Origin: CAIMZW01 sp037133095
GTDB taxonomy: Bacteria; Actinomycetota; Actinomycetes; Nanopelagicales; Nanopelagicaceae
NCBI GenBank assembly: GCA_037133095.1
Contig: JBAXOT010000001.1
Coordinates: 1-64,000, forward strand
DNA: 64,000 nt
Direction of reading: 5' to 3'
The notes under the pieces were generated by a model. It did not search any database. It had not been told where the DNA came from and saw only the letters and a list, made by a program, of their open reading frames with translations. Of this stretch, positions 57,461 through 64,000 are shown one piece after another (positions within the stretch are counted from its first letter, which is position 1; every line of letters starts with the position of its first letter). Both the position numbers and the translations under genes were made by a program.

Positions 57461-59097
57461 GAAAGGAGAGCCAAAAGTTCGCCTTTAAGTGCAGAAACGA
57501 TGCTATCGGCTTCACTCTTGTCGGCATCGCTGCCGCCAGGACGTACAACTTCGATGTAGCACTTCATTTTAGGCTCGGTGCCGCTCGGTCTGATAATGAT
57601 GCGAATACCGTCCTTCAACCACAATCGAAGGCCATTCGTGGCAGGTAATTTCTTGGATGCAATGTTGAGGTCCTCAAAAAGTTCAACGGCATGGCCCGCG
57701 ACACTCGTGGGCGTTTGGGTTCGCAATCTCGACAAGATATCTTCCACTTGGCGCAGACTCTCAACTCGAACTGAAATTTGCTCGGTTCGGTGATAGCCAT
57801 AGGTATTCCAAATCTCATCCAAATATTCAATGACGGTCACGCCGCGTTCCTGTAATACGCCTAAGACCTGCGCGAGCATCAAAGCTGCGGAAATGCCATC
57901 TTTATCATTGACGGTTAGGGCGTCCACGTCGTATCCCAGCGCCTCCTCATAGCCAAAGCCGAGGTTAGGAATCTTCGCCAGCCACTTAAAGCCGGTGAGG
58001 GTTTCGTAAAATTCGATTTTATGGGCGGCTGCAATCTTGCTTAGAGCCGAGGAGGAAACGATGGAATTGGCAAAGGCTTTTCCACGTGTCATTTCAGGTC
58101 GTGACGTTGCAATGAAATAACCGAGCAAGATTCCGACCTCATCGCCTCGGAGCATGCGCCAGCCAACCTTTGGGTCGAAGGCCGCGGCAGCGCATCGATC
58201 CGCATCTGGATCATTGGCAATAACAAGATCCGCGTTCTGAGCCTTGGCGGTCGCTAAGGATAAATCGATGGCGCCTGGTTCTTCGGGGTTAGGAAATTTC
58301 ACGGTCGGAAAATCTGGATCAGGTTGGGCCTGTTCGACAACCAAAATCGGAGCTGCGTAACCAGCCGCTTTAAAGGTTGCTTCGATAGTTTCAGTACCAA
58401 CACCATGCATAGCCGAATAAACAATTTTGTTGTGGAACGGTTTCTCGGAAATCTTAATAACACGATTGACGTACTTGTGGAAGATGTCATCATCCAAAAT
58501 AGTCCAGGCGGTTCCTCGGGCAGAGGCGCTGTGAATGGCCGCGATCTCCGCAGCGATTTCGGTATCAGCCGGCGGGACAATTTGAGAGCCGTAATAACGT
58601 TGACCATCGACGGTGCCACCTAGGTAAACCTTGTACCCGTTATCTTGCGGCGGGTTATGGCTCGCTGTGACCATGACTCCAGCGTCAACGCGAAGTTCGT
58701 TAACCGCAAAGGCTAAGACCGGAGTTGGCAGTGGCCGTGGCAGAATAAATACTTCCAGACCAGCGCCAGAAAAGATTTCAGCACTTTCAAAAGTGAAATC
58801 TTCCGAACCGTGGCGCGCATCTCGACCGATAACGACCGACGTTAAATTTCGCTTTTTCATATAAGCAGCGAGTCCAGCTGCGGCGCGGCCGACAACTGCA
58901 CGATTCATGCACGATGGTCCAGGTCCCATAGGGCCACGCAGCCCTGCCGTGCCAAATTCTAAAAACCCAGAAAACGATCGTTTAAGGTCAGTCTCGTTAC
59001 CATCATCAAGCCAGGATTGAAGCAAAGCGGCGGTCTTGGGATCTGGATCGAGCGCGATCCACTCCTCTACCTCAGCACGTAATGAATGTTCGATCAC
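57457..59097 (-). CDS. Phosphohexomutase-family enzyme, probable phosphopentomutase
   Basis: A 546-residue alpha-D-phosphohexomutase superfamily enzyme. Landmarks: the phosphoserine loop VTASHNPPQDNGYKVYLG, metal loop ANDPDADRCAAAAF, sugar loop GFGYEEALGYDV and the C-terminal phosphate site IIRPSGTEPKMKCYIEV. The GYEEA loop is typical of the PGM2/phosphopentomutase-like branch. Between deoC and punA it would convert (deoxy)ribose-1-phosphate to the 5-phosphate, replacing the unrelated DeoB. Phosphoglucomutase activity is an alternative. It overlaps both neighbours by 4 bases. Confidence 0.88.
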   Translation of the reverse strand: MIEHSLRAEVEEWIALDPDPKTAALLQSWLDDGNETDLKRSFSGFLEFGTAGLRGPMGPGPSCMNRAVVGRAAAGLAAYMKKRNLTSVVIGRDARHGSEDFTFESAEIFSGAGLEVFILPRPLPTPVLAFAVNELRVDAGVMVTASHNPPQDNGYKVYLGGTVDGQRYYGSQIVPPADTEIAAEIAAIHSASARGTAWTILDDDIFHKYVNRVIKISEKPFHNKIVYSAMHGVGTETIEATFKAAGYAAPILVVEQAQPDPDFPTVKFPNPEEPGAIDLSLATAKAQNADLVIANDPDADRCAAAAFDPKVGWRMLRGDEVGILLGYFIATSRPEMTRGKAFANSIVSSSALSKIAAAHKIEFYETLTGFKWLAKIPNLGFGYEEALGYDVDALTVNDKDGISAALMLAQVLGVLQERGVTVIEYLDEIWNTYGYHRTEQISVRVESLRQVEDILSRLRTQTPTSVAGHAVELFEDLNIASKKLPATNGLRLWLKDGIRIIIRPSGTEPKMKCYIEVVRPGGSDADKSEADSIVSALKGELLALLS

Positions 59098-59912
59098 AGT
59101 TGTGGGAGCACCTTTCCTAATAGTTCGCCCATTCTGCCAGCAGCAGCCTTGCCCGCGGCAATAACCTCTTCGTGATTCAGTTTCTCACCAGTGACCCCGG
59201 CTGCCGCGTTTGTTACCAAGGAAATTCCGAGAACTTCCGCACCCAAAGCATGAGCTGCGATTGCCTCGGGCACCGTTGACATCCCCACCAGGTCGGCCCC
59301 CATGGTTCGAAGCATGTTGATCTCGGCCGGAGTCTCATAGGCAGGGCCACGCCAATGCACGTAAACACCTTCTGAGAGTGAGGTATCTTCACGTTTTACC
59401 AACTCGCGAATTCGCTTGCTGTAAAGGTCGGTGAGATCGACAAAATTGGCACCTATTAATGGGCTGACACCAGTCATGGAGATGTGGTCCCGAATGAGGA
59501 CCGGTTGCCCGACTCGGTAGTCACGATTAATGCCGCCGCATGCATTGGTGAGAACAACGACTGAACACCCGCTTTTGACTGCAGTTCGAACTCCGTGCAC
59601 TACAGGTTCGATTCCCTTACCCTCGTAAAGATGCGTTCGCCCGAGAAAGACCAAAGCGTGGATAACTCCGTCTGGACCCGGTAAATCGTATGAACGGATG
59701 ACACCACCATGGCCGACCACGGTCGGTTCCGGAAAACCAGTTATATCTGTTACGGGAAATTCGTGGGTGGGTTGACCGAGGGTATCTGCGGCGGTAATCC
59801 AGCCGGAACCCATGACGAGTGCAACATGGTGGGCACTCTTGCCGGTCTTTTCCGCAATCTCTTGGGCTGCGAGTTCGGCGGTTCCGATTGGGTCTTCATA
59901 CAGTGAGGTCAT
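59094..59912 (-). CDS. punA: Purine-nucleoside phosphorylase
   Basis: Trimeric-type PNP that cleaves inosine and guanosine with phosphate. The 272-residue protein has ALVMGSGW, LVFLGRTHLYEGKG, the base-binding VLTNACGGINRDYRVG and GPAYETPAEINMLRTMGAD. ATG 59912 is chosen over the upstream TTG 59918: there is no Shine-Dalgarno sequence but TAAGTT lies 6 bases before this ATG on the minus strand, consistent with a leaderless mRNA. It heads the punA-mutase-deoC-ALDH-ALDH' operon. Confidence 0.94.
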   Translation of the reverse strand: MTSLYEDPIGTAELAAQEIAEKTGKSAHHVALVMGSGWITAADTLGQPTHEFPVTDITGFPEPTVVGHGGVIRSYDLPGPDGVIHALVFLGRTHLYEGKGIEPVVHGVRTAVKSGCSVVVLTNACGGINRDYRVGQPVLIRDHISMTGVSPLIGANFVDLTDLYSKRIRELVKREDTSLSEGVYVHWRGPAYETPAEINMLRTMGADLVGMSTVPEAIAAHALGAEVLGISLVTNAAAGVTGEKLNHEEVIAAGKAAAGRMGELLGKVLPQL

Positions 59913-59918
59913 GCGCAA

Positions 59919-59924
59919 AACTTA
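59919..59924 (-). promoter_or_regulatory. -10 element for leaderless punA
   Basis: On the minus strand TAAGTT, 6 bases, then the ATG of punA. It lies inside the 19-base gap after the upstream gene, so the nucleoside catabolic arm can be transcribed on its own. Confidence 0.5.
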
Positions 59925-59931
59925 TCGCGAA

Positions 59932-60375
59932 TTAATCGTTAGTGGGGTGCGCCTTAAGTCCTTGAACGTAATCGTCTGGCGCCCCAGCGGCCGTTGCAGC
60001 CTGAACCATGATTTCCAAATATCTGGAACTTGGGAATCCGCCTTCAAAGCCATTGAGGACATAGAGAAAACAGAGCGAAACACCATCAAGAGTTTGAACC
60101 CGAACTCGGATTTTGCGGTACAGGTCAGCCGGAATGCCTTCCCACTCATCCAGTTTCTGTTCATCGTATTCTGATAGCTCGTAGACGGAGACAAAAACTG
60201 ATGAGTTTTCATCTTCGGCGACCGTGGCAACCGAACCTTCCCAACCAATATCTTCGCCACCAAATGTGAGGCGCCATCCTTGTAGCCAACCGACGCCTCG
60301 GTGCGGAGAGAAAGGAGCTCGTTCCAACATCTGTGCTGGGTCCATATTTGACCCGTATGCGGCGTAGAGCGTCAC
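59932..60375 (-). CDS. Gamma-glutamylcyclotransferase-fold protein
   Basis: A 147-residue protein of the GGCT/AIG2-like superfamily. The substrate-binding YGSN motif (LYAAYGSNMDPAQML) is at the N-terminus and a candidate catalytic glutamate is in QKLDEWEGIPADLYRKIRV. These enzymes cyclise gamma-glutamyl amines to 5-oxoproline, but many relatives lack assigned substrates. GTG start 60375 has AAGGA upstream. It is cotranscribed with the biotin carboxylase gene, from which 9 bases separate it. Confidence 0.8.
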   Translation of the reverse strand: MTLYAAYGSNMDPAQMLERAPFSPHRGVGWLQGWRLTFGGEDIGWEGSVATVAEDENSSVFVSVYELSEYDEQKLDEWEGIPADLYRKIRVRVQTLDGVSLCFLYVLNGFEGGFPSSRYLEIMVQAATAAGAPDDYVQGLKAHPTND

Positions 60376-60384
60376 CGATCCTTC

Positions 60385-62100
60385 CTAATCTTCGATAACA
60401 CAGAGGATTTGCCCACTTGCTACGGTCTGGCCAACTCCTACCTGTAGTTGGGCGACCGTGCCACTCTTGTGAGCAATCAGGGGTTGCTCCATCTTCATCG
60501 CCTCGAGGACCACAATCAAATCACCCGGTTCAACTCGATCGCCACTTGATTTATTGATCTTAACGACGGTGCCTTGCATGGGACTTTCGAGAGAGTCGCC
60601 TGCGGCTTTTCCGATGCCACTGCTCTTTACTCGATGGCGCTTCTGCAATGGTTCTGGCGTATGGAGAATAACTTCAAATCGGTGGCCATCGACCTCCGCA
60701 ATAATTTTTTGCGAGGCCGCTTTGGAGTCGGCGACACCTTGTTTGAAGGAGAACGGTTCGATTTGATTATCAAATTCATTCTCGATGTAACTGGTGTACA
60801 CCTTGAAATCATGGATGAAATTGGGATCTTCCACGATTGCCTTATGGAACGGCAGGGCCGTAGCCAGACCTCCAATATCGAATTCTTTAAGGGCTCGACG
60901 CGCGCGGGAAATCGCTTCATCTCGGGTAGCAGCAGTAATTATGAGTTTTGCCAACAGGGAATCGAAGTGGGAACCGATTGTGTGACCATGGTCAAAGCCA
61001 GCATCAATGCGCACTCCGGGTCCATCAGGTACTTCCCATTTGGTGATGGTTCCAAGTGAAGGGAGGAATCCTTTTCCTGGGTCCTCGCCATTAATTCGGA
61101 ATTCAATGCTGTGCCCGCGAATCATGGGGTCCACTGGATTTATTTTCTCGCCTGCAGCAATTCGGAATTGCTCTCGCACTAGATCTAGCCCAGTTACTTC
61201 TTCACTGACTGGGTGTTCAACCTGAAGTCTGGTATTGACTTCGAGAAATGAAATTGTGCCATCTGAACCGATGAGGAATTCGCAAGTCCCAGCGCCGACG
61301 TATCCAGCCTTCTTCATGATCGCCTTGCTGGAATTGTAAAGCTGATCAATCTGAGTTTGAGTGAGGAATGGTGCTGGGGCTTCTTCCACCAATTTCTGAT
61401 GACGGCGTTGTAGCGAGCAGTCTCTAGTACTGACTACTACTGCGGTGCCGAAACTATCGACTAAAACCTGAGTTTCTACGTGACGTGGTTTATCTAAATA
61501 GCGCTCGACAAAACACTCACCGCGGCCAAAACCGGCAATCGCCTCGCGCACCGCAGAATCAAAAAGTTCAGGAATTTCTTCAATAGTTCGGGCAACTTTA
61601 AGTCCTCGTCCGCCGCCACCGTGTGCCGCCTTAATCGCAACCGGCAATCCATGTTCAGTAGCAAACTCAATAATCTCGGCAGCAGTGGCTACCGGATCAA
61701 TCGTTCCGGCTACTAGTGGTGCCCCAACTTCGGCTGCGATCTTACGAGCCGAGACCTTGTCTCCAAGCAGACGAATGGCCGCTGGTGAAGGACCAATCCA
61801 AATTAAGCCAGCAGCAAGAACTCGGTCTGCGAAATCGGCATTCTCCGAAAGAAAGCCATATCCCGGATGAATCGCCTCAGCACCTGATTGAAGCGCGATT
61901 CGAATGATTTTCTCTTGGTCGAGATAACTTTCAGCAGCAGAAATTCCATTGAGTGCGTACGCCTCATCGGCCGTAGCAACATGCAGTGAGGTTCGATCTT
62001 CGTCGGAGTAGATTGCGATGCTCTTGATTCCGTGATCTCGGCAAGCACGCGCTACACGGACTGCGATTTCGCCTCGATTGGCAATGAGTACTGATTTCAC
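60385..62100 (-). CDS. accA: Acyl-CoA carboxylase alpha subunit (biotin carboxylase + BCCP)
   Basis: A 571-residue fusion of biotin carboxylase and biotin carboxyl carrier protein, the actinobacterial alpha chain. The BC part (1 to about 445) starts VLIANRGEIAVRVARACRDHG, has the ATP-grasp loop AAHGGGGRGLKVART and FLEVNTRLQVEHPVSEEVTG. The C-terminal BCCP has the biotinylation motif LEAMKMEQPL with Lys at about 536. It acts with AccD and AccE encoded upstream to make malonyl- or methylmalonyl-CoA. It overlaps maf by 4 bases. The symbol follows actinobacterial usage (accA/bccA). Confidence 0.94.
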   Translation of the reverse strand: MKSVLIANRGEIAVRVARACRDHGIKSIAIYSDEDRTSLHVATADEAYALNGISAAESYLDQEKIIRIALQSGAEAIHPGYGFLSENADFADRVLAAGLIWIGPSPAAIRLLGDKVSARKIAAEVGAPLVAGTIDPVATAAEIIEFATEHGLPVAIKAAHGGGGRGLKVARTIEEIPELFDSAVREAIAGFGRGECFVERYLDKPRHVETQVLVDSFGTAVVVSTRDCSLQRRHQKLVEEAPAPFLTQTQIDQLYNSSKAIMKKAGYVGAGTCEFLIGSDGTISFLEVNTRLQVEHPVSEEVTGLDLVREQFRIAAGEKINPVDPMIRGHSIEFRINGEDPGKGFLPSLGTITKWEVPDGPGVRIDAGFDHGHTIGSHFDSLLAKLIITAATRDEAISRARRALKEFDIGGLATALPFHKAIVEDPNFIHDFKVYTSYIENEFDNQIEPFSFKQGVADSKAASQKIIAEVDGHRFEVILHTPEPLQKRHRVKSSGIGKAAGDSLESPMQGTVVKINKSSGDRVEPGDLIVVLEAMKMEQPLIAHKSGTVAQLQVGVGQTVASGQILCVIED

Positions 62101-62723
62101 TTATGAACCGCCATCTCTGCAATATCTGTCCACTCTAATCCTAAAGCTGTAACTGCACGACGAAGCAAAGGCAAAGACAAACCAATAATTCCCGTGGGGT
62201 CGCCTTCGACTCTTTCAATAAAGGGCGAACTCAAACCATCTAGTGTGAAGCCACCAGCCACTTGTAGAGGCTCCCCAGAATCCGCATATGCTTCAATTTC
62301 GAGGTCTGTCATTTTAGCGAAATAAACTTTTGATGTAGAAATGTCAGAAATTTCAATTCCTTGTTTTGTATCGATAATGCAATGACCAGTATGAAGTAGT
62401 CCCGCATTTCCGCTGAGTAATTTCGACCGTTCAATTGCCCGTTCGCGAGTCTCTGGCTTCCCCAAAGACTTACCCTCAAATTCGAAGGTTGAATCGGCTC
62501 CGATGACAAGACTTTCATGATCAACGAGTTTGCGAACGGTATGAGCTTTGAGTATCGCGAGGGCAACGACCATCTCAGCCGGACTTAACGCTGTAATCGC
62601 TGGCTCTTCCTCGTCTACGCCGCTCACGATGATGGAAGGATGGATGCCGGCCGAAGTAAGCAGGCTATGGCGCGACGGAGATGCCGAAGCCAACACGACT
62701 TTTCGAAGCGGGTGGTAGGTCAT
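62097..62723 (-). CDS. maf: Maf-family nucleotide pyrophosphatase
   Basis: Maf proteins hydrolyse non-canonical or selected nucleoside triphosphates (for example dTTP/UTP). The 208-residue protein has VVLASASPSRHSLLTSAG, the IVSGVDEEEP segment and LVIGADSTFEFEGKSLGKP. ATG at 62723 is chosen because it overlaps the accE stop (TAATG); a longer frame from 62741 would add six residues. It lies between accE and the carboxylase alpha gene, a typical actinobacterial order. Confidence 0.93.
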   Translation of the reverse strand: MTYHPLRKVVLASASPSRHSLLTSAGIHPSIIVSGVDEEEPAITALSPAEMVVALAILKAHTVRKLVDHESLVIGADSTFEFEGKSLGKPETRERAIERSKLLSGNAGLLHTGHCIIDTKQGIEISDISTSKVYFAKMTDLEIEAYADSGEPLQVAGGFTLDGLSSPFIERVEGDPTGIIGLSLPLLRRAVTALGLEWTDIAEMAVHK

Positions 62724-62890
62724 TAGAAGGTCGGACCCCATTTTTTAGGAAGAGGTTGACGGATCTGGGATTTGCGCCAGAGACTGGCCGACTCAACTTT
62801 CTTTTCTACCGGAATAGGAATGGCTTTTTCTAGGGCCGCCAATTCTTTCTCATTTGGAGTGCCCTTAACGATAAGAAATTTATGGCTCAT
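62723..62890 (-). CDS. accE: Acyl-CoA carboxylase epsilon subunit
   Basis: A 55-residue protein easily missed because of its size. It reads MSHKFLIVKGTPNEKELAAL, continues with a charged linker and ends SQIRQPLPKKWGPTF. The pattern (strand, G-x-P-x-x-E-E-L-A-A-L, then a Trp-containing basic tail ending near W) matches AccE, the small subunit that stabilises actinobacterial acyl-CoA carboxylases. Its start overlaps the accD stop by 1 base (TGATG) and its stop overlaps maf by 1 base (TAATG), which supports translation. Confidence 0.9.
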   Translation of the reverse strand: MSHKFLIVKGTPNEKELAALEKAIPIPVEKKVESASLWRKSQIRQPLPKKWGPTF

Positions 62891-64000
62891 CAGAGGGGGA
62901 TGTTTCCATGCTTGCGCGGAGGCAACGCAACGCGCTTATTTCGAAGCGCACGAAGGGCCCGAGTAATTTGGTGTCTCGTAGCCTGTGGTTCAATGACCGC
63001 GTCGATGAACCCGCGATCAGCAGCGATATAGGGGTTGAGCAGAGTCTCTTCATAGTCATCAATCAAATCTTTTCGAAGCGTTTCCGTATCAACGCTTGCC
63101 CCGAGTTCCTTGCGATAAAGAATATTGACGGCGCCTTGTGCCCCCATTACCGCAATCTGACCCGTCGGCCAGGAAAGGTTAATGTCGGCTCCCAGGTGTT
63201 TGGAACCCATAACAATGTAGGCGCCACCATAGGCTTTACGCGTAATGACCGTAATGAGTGGGACGGATGCCTCACCATAGGCATAGAGGAGTTTGGCGCC
63301 TCGTCGAATAATGCCGTTCCACTCTTGTTCGGTGCCAGGAAGAAATCCAGGAACATCGACCAAGGTAATTATCGGAATTCCAAATGCATCGCACGTTCGA
63401 ACGAAGCGAGCTGACTTCTCGCTTGCATCAATATCGAGAGTGCCAGCCAAGTTCTGAGGTTGATTTGCGACGATGCCGACGGACCTACCTTCAATGCGGC
63501 CAAAACCGACGATGATGTTTGGCGCAAAGAGTTCATGGACTTCTAGGAAATCCGCCTCGTCAAGAAGGGCACCAATCAAGATGCGCATGTCATAAGGCTT
63601 ATTTGGATTATCGGGAATCAACGAATCTAAGGCGCGGTCCGATGGCGAGACATCATCGCTCTCTGTCGGCGGCAACACCGGAGTCTCATCCATATTGTTG
63701 CTGGGCAAGTAGGAAAGCAGGGCTTTCACGTAATCCAAGGCATCGTCTTCACTCTCTGCCAAGTAGTGAGAGACACCGGTCTTGGCATTGTGAGTTTGGG
63801 CGCCACCCAACTCTTCCATCTCAACCGTTTCGCCAGTGACCGCTTTGATTACATCAGGCCCGGTAATAAACATGTGTGATGTCTCATTTACCATGATCAC
63901 GAAGTCCGTAACCGCAGGGGAGTAAACCGCCCCTCCGGCACTTGGACCCATGATGACCGAGATCTGTGGGATAACACCTGAAGCTCGGACATTACGCTTG
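62890..64000 (-). CDS. accD: Acyl-CoA carboxylase beta subunit (carboxyltransferase), 5' end outside window
   Basis: Carboxyltransferase of acetyl-/propionyl-CoA carboxylase. About 370 residues of the C-terminal part are present and the frame is open to the window edge (VRASGVIPQISVIMGPSAGGA continues upstream). Visible elements include the oxyanion glycines in MGPSAGGAVYSPAVTDF, TGPDVIKAVTGE, and in the C-terminal half GFLPGTEQEWNGIIRRGAKLLYAYGEA and the second site RKAYGGAYIVMGSKHLGAD. Propionyl-CoA versus acetyl-CoA preference cannot be fixed from this part. It heads the accD-accE-maf-accA order. Confidence 0.95.
   Translation of the reverse strand, partial: KRNVRASGVIPQISVIMGPSAGGAVYSPAVTDFVIMVNETSHMFITGPDVIKAVTGETVEMEELGGAQTHNAKTGVSHYLAESEDDALDYVKALLSYLPSNNMDETPVLPPTESDDVSPSDRALDSLIPDNPNKPYDMRILIGALLDEADFLEVHELFAPNIIVGFGRIEGRSVGIVANQPQNLAGTLDIDASEKSARFVRTCDAFGIPIITLVDVPGFLPGTEQEWNGIIRRGAKLLYAYGEASVPLITVITRKAYGGAYIVMGSKHLGADINLSWPTGQIAVMGAQGAVNILYRKELGASVDTETLRKDLIDDYEETLLNPYIAADRGFIDAVIEPQATRHQITRALRALRNKRVALPPRKHGNIPL

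Noticed and set aside
1..64000. tRNA, rRNA, insertion sequence, prophage or genomic island
   Set aside because: No cloverleaf-like intergenic sequence, transposase, integrase or compositional break was seen; gaps are too short for most RNA genes.

Overview
The window reads as a chromosomal segment of an actinobacterium (Actinomycetota). Lineage-typical markers are a WhiB protein, the acyl-CoA carboxylase set accD/accE/biotin carboxylase, the DUF3017 gene after folD, the DUF6350 gene between sucD and purN, GuaB3 between guaB and guaA, and a TsaB-RimI fusion. Composition looks near 50% G+C by eye, gaps are tiny (none above about 180 bases), genes commonly overlap by 1, 4 or 8 bases, and no mobile element, CRISPR array, rRNA or tRNA was seen. 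That suggests a compact, streamlined genome such as those of planktonic freshwater actinobacteria; the precise lineage is inference and was not tested.

Layout. 1-5716: end of the ribosomal protein/RNA polymerase alpha operon (rpsD, rpoA, rplQ), truA, an ABC-F protein, rplM-rpsI. 5746-11074: amino sugar and envelope precursors (glmM, glmS, PAP2 phosphatase, acpS, alr). 11127-17517: a Liv-type ABC importer with its binding protein and a secreted alpha/beta hydrolase. 17624-22208: t6A tRNA modification genes (tsaE, tsaB-rimI, tsaD) and CIRCE-controlled groES-groEL. 22304-24717: a ROK sugar-kinase-like protein, a zinc-ribbon protein, WhiB, and a MerR-type regulator with a cobalamin-binding domain that keeps CarH-like B12 motifs. 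24739-28519: guanine nucleotide synthesis (guaB lacking its CBS domains, guaB3, guaA). 28556-32340: secreted cyclophilin, PIG-L deacetylase, PcrA/UvrD helicase. 32393-41041: sucCD, purN, purH, folD, mdh, icd. 41099-43671: sugar ABC ATPase and a CNNM/CBS membrane protein. 43664-53762: trpS, two BMP-family binding proteins, nucleoside ABC transporter, cdd, deoA, add. 53759-59912 (minus strand): a small secreted protein, an aldehyde dehydrogenase pair, deoC, a phosphopentomutase candidate, purine nucleoside phosphorylase. 59932-64000 (minus): a gamma-glutamylcyclotransferase-fold protein, biotin carboxylase/BCCP, maf, accE, accD.

The 44-60 kb part is the most coherent system: uptake of nucleosides, deamination, phosphorolysis, conversion of pentose-1-phosphate to the 5-phosphate, cleavage by DeoC and oxidation of the acetaldehyde. 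It is encoded by two converging arms whose last genes overlap by 4 bases.

The most notable observations are the CarH-like regulator divergent from whiB, an IMP dehydrogenase that cleanly lacks the Bateman module, a Liv importer linked to a secreted hydrolase, three ABC binding proteins without a lipobox, five genes that share a TANNNT-N6-start arrangement expected of leaderless transcripts, tandem repeats that straddle stop codons, and an 11-bp hairpin inside the first codons of truA.
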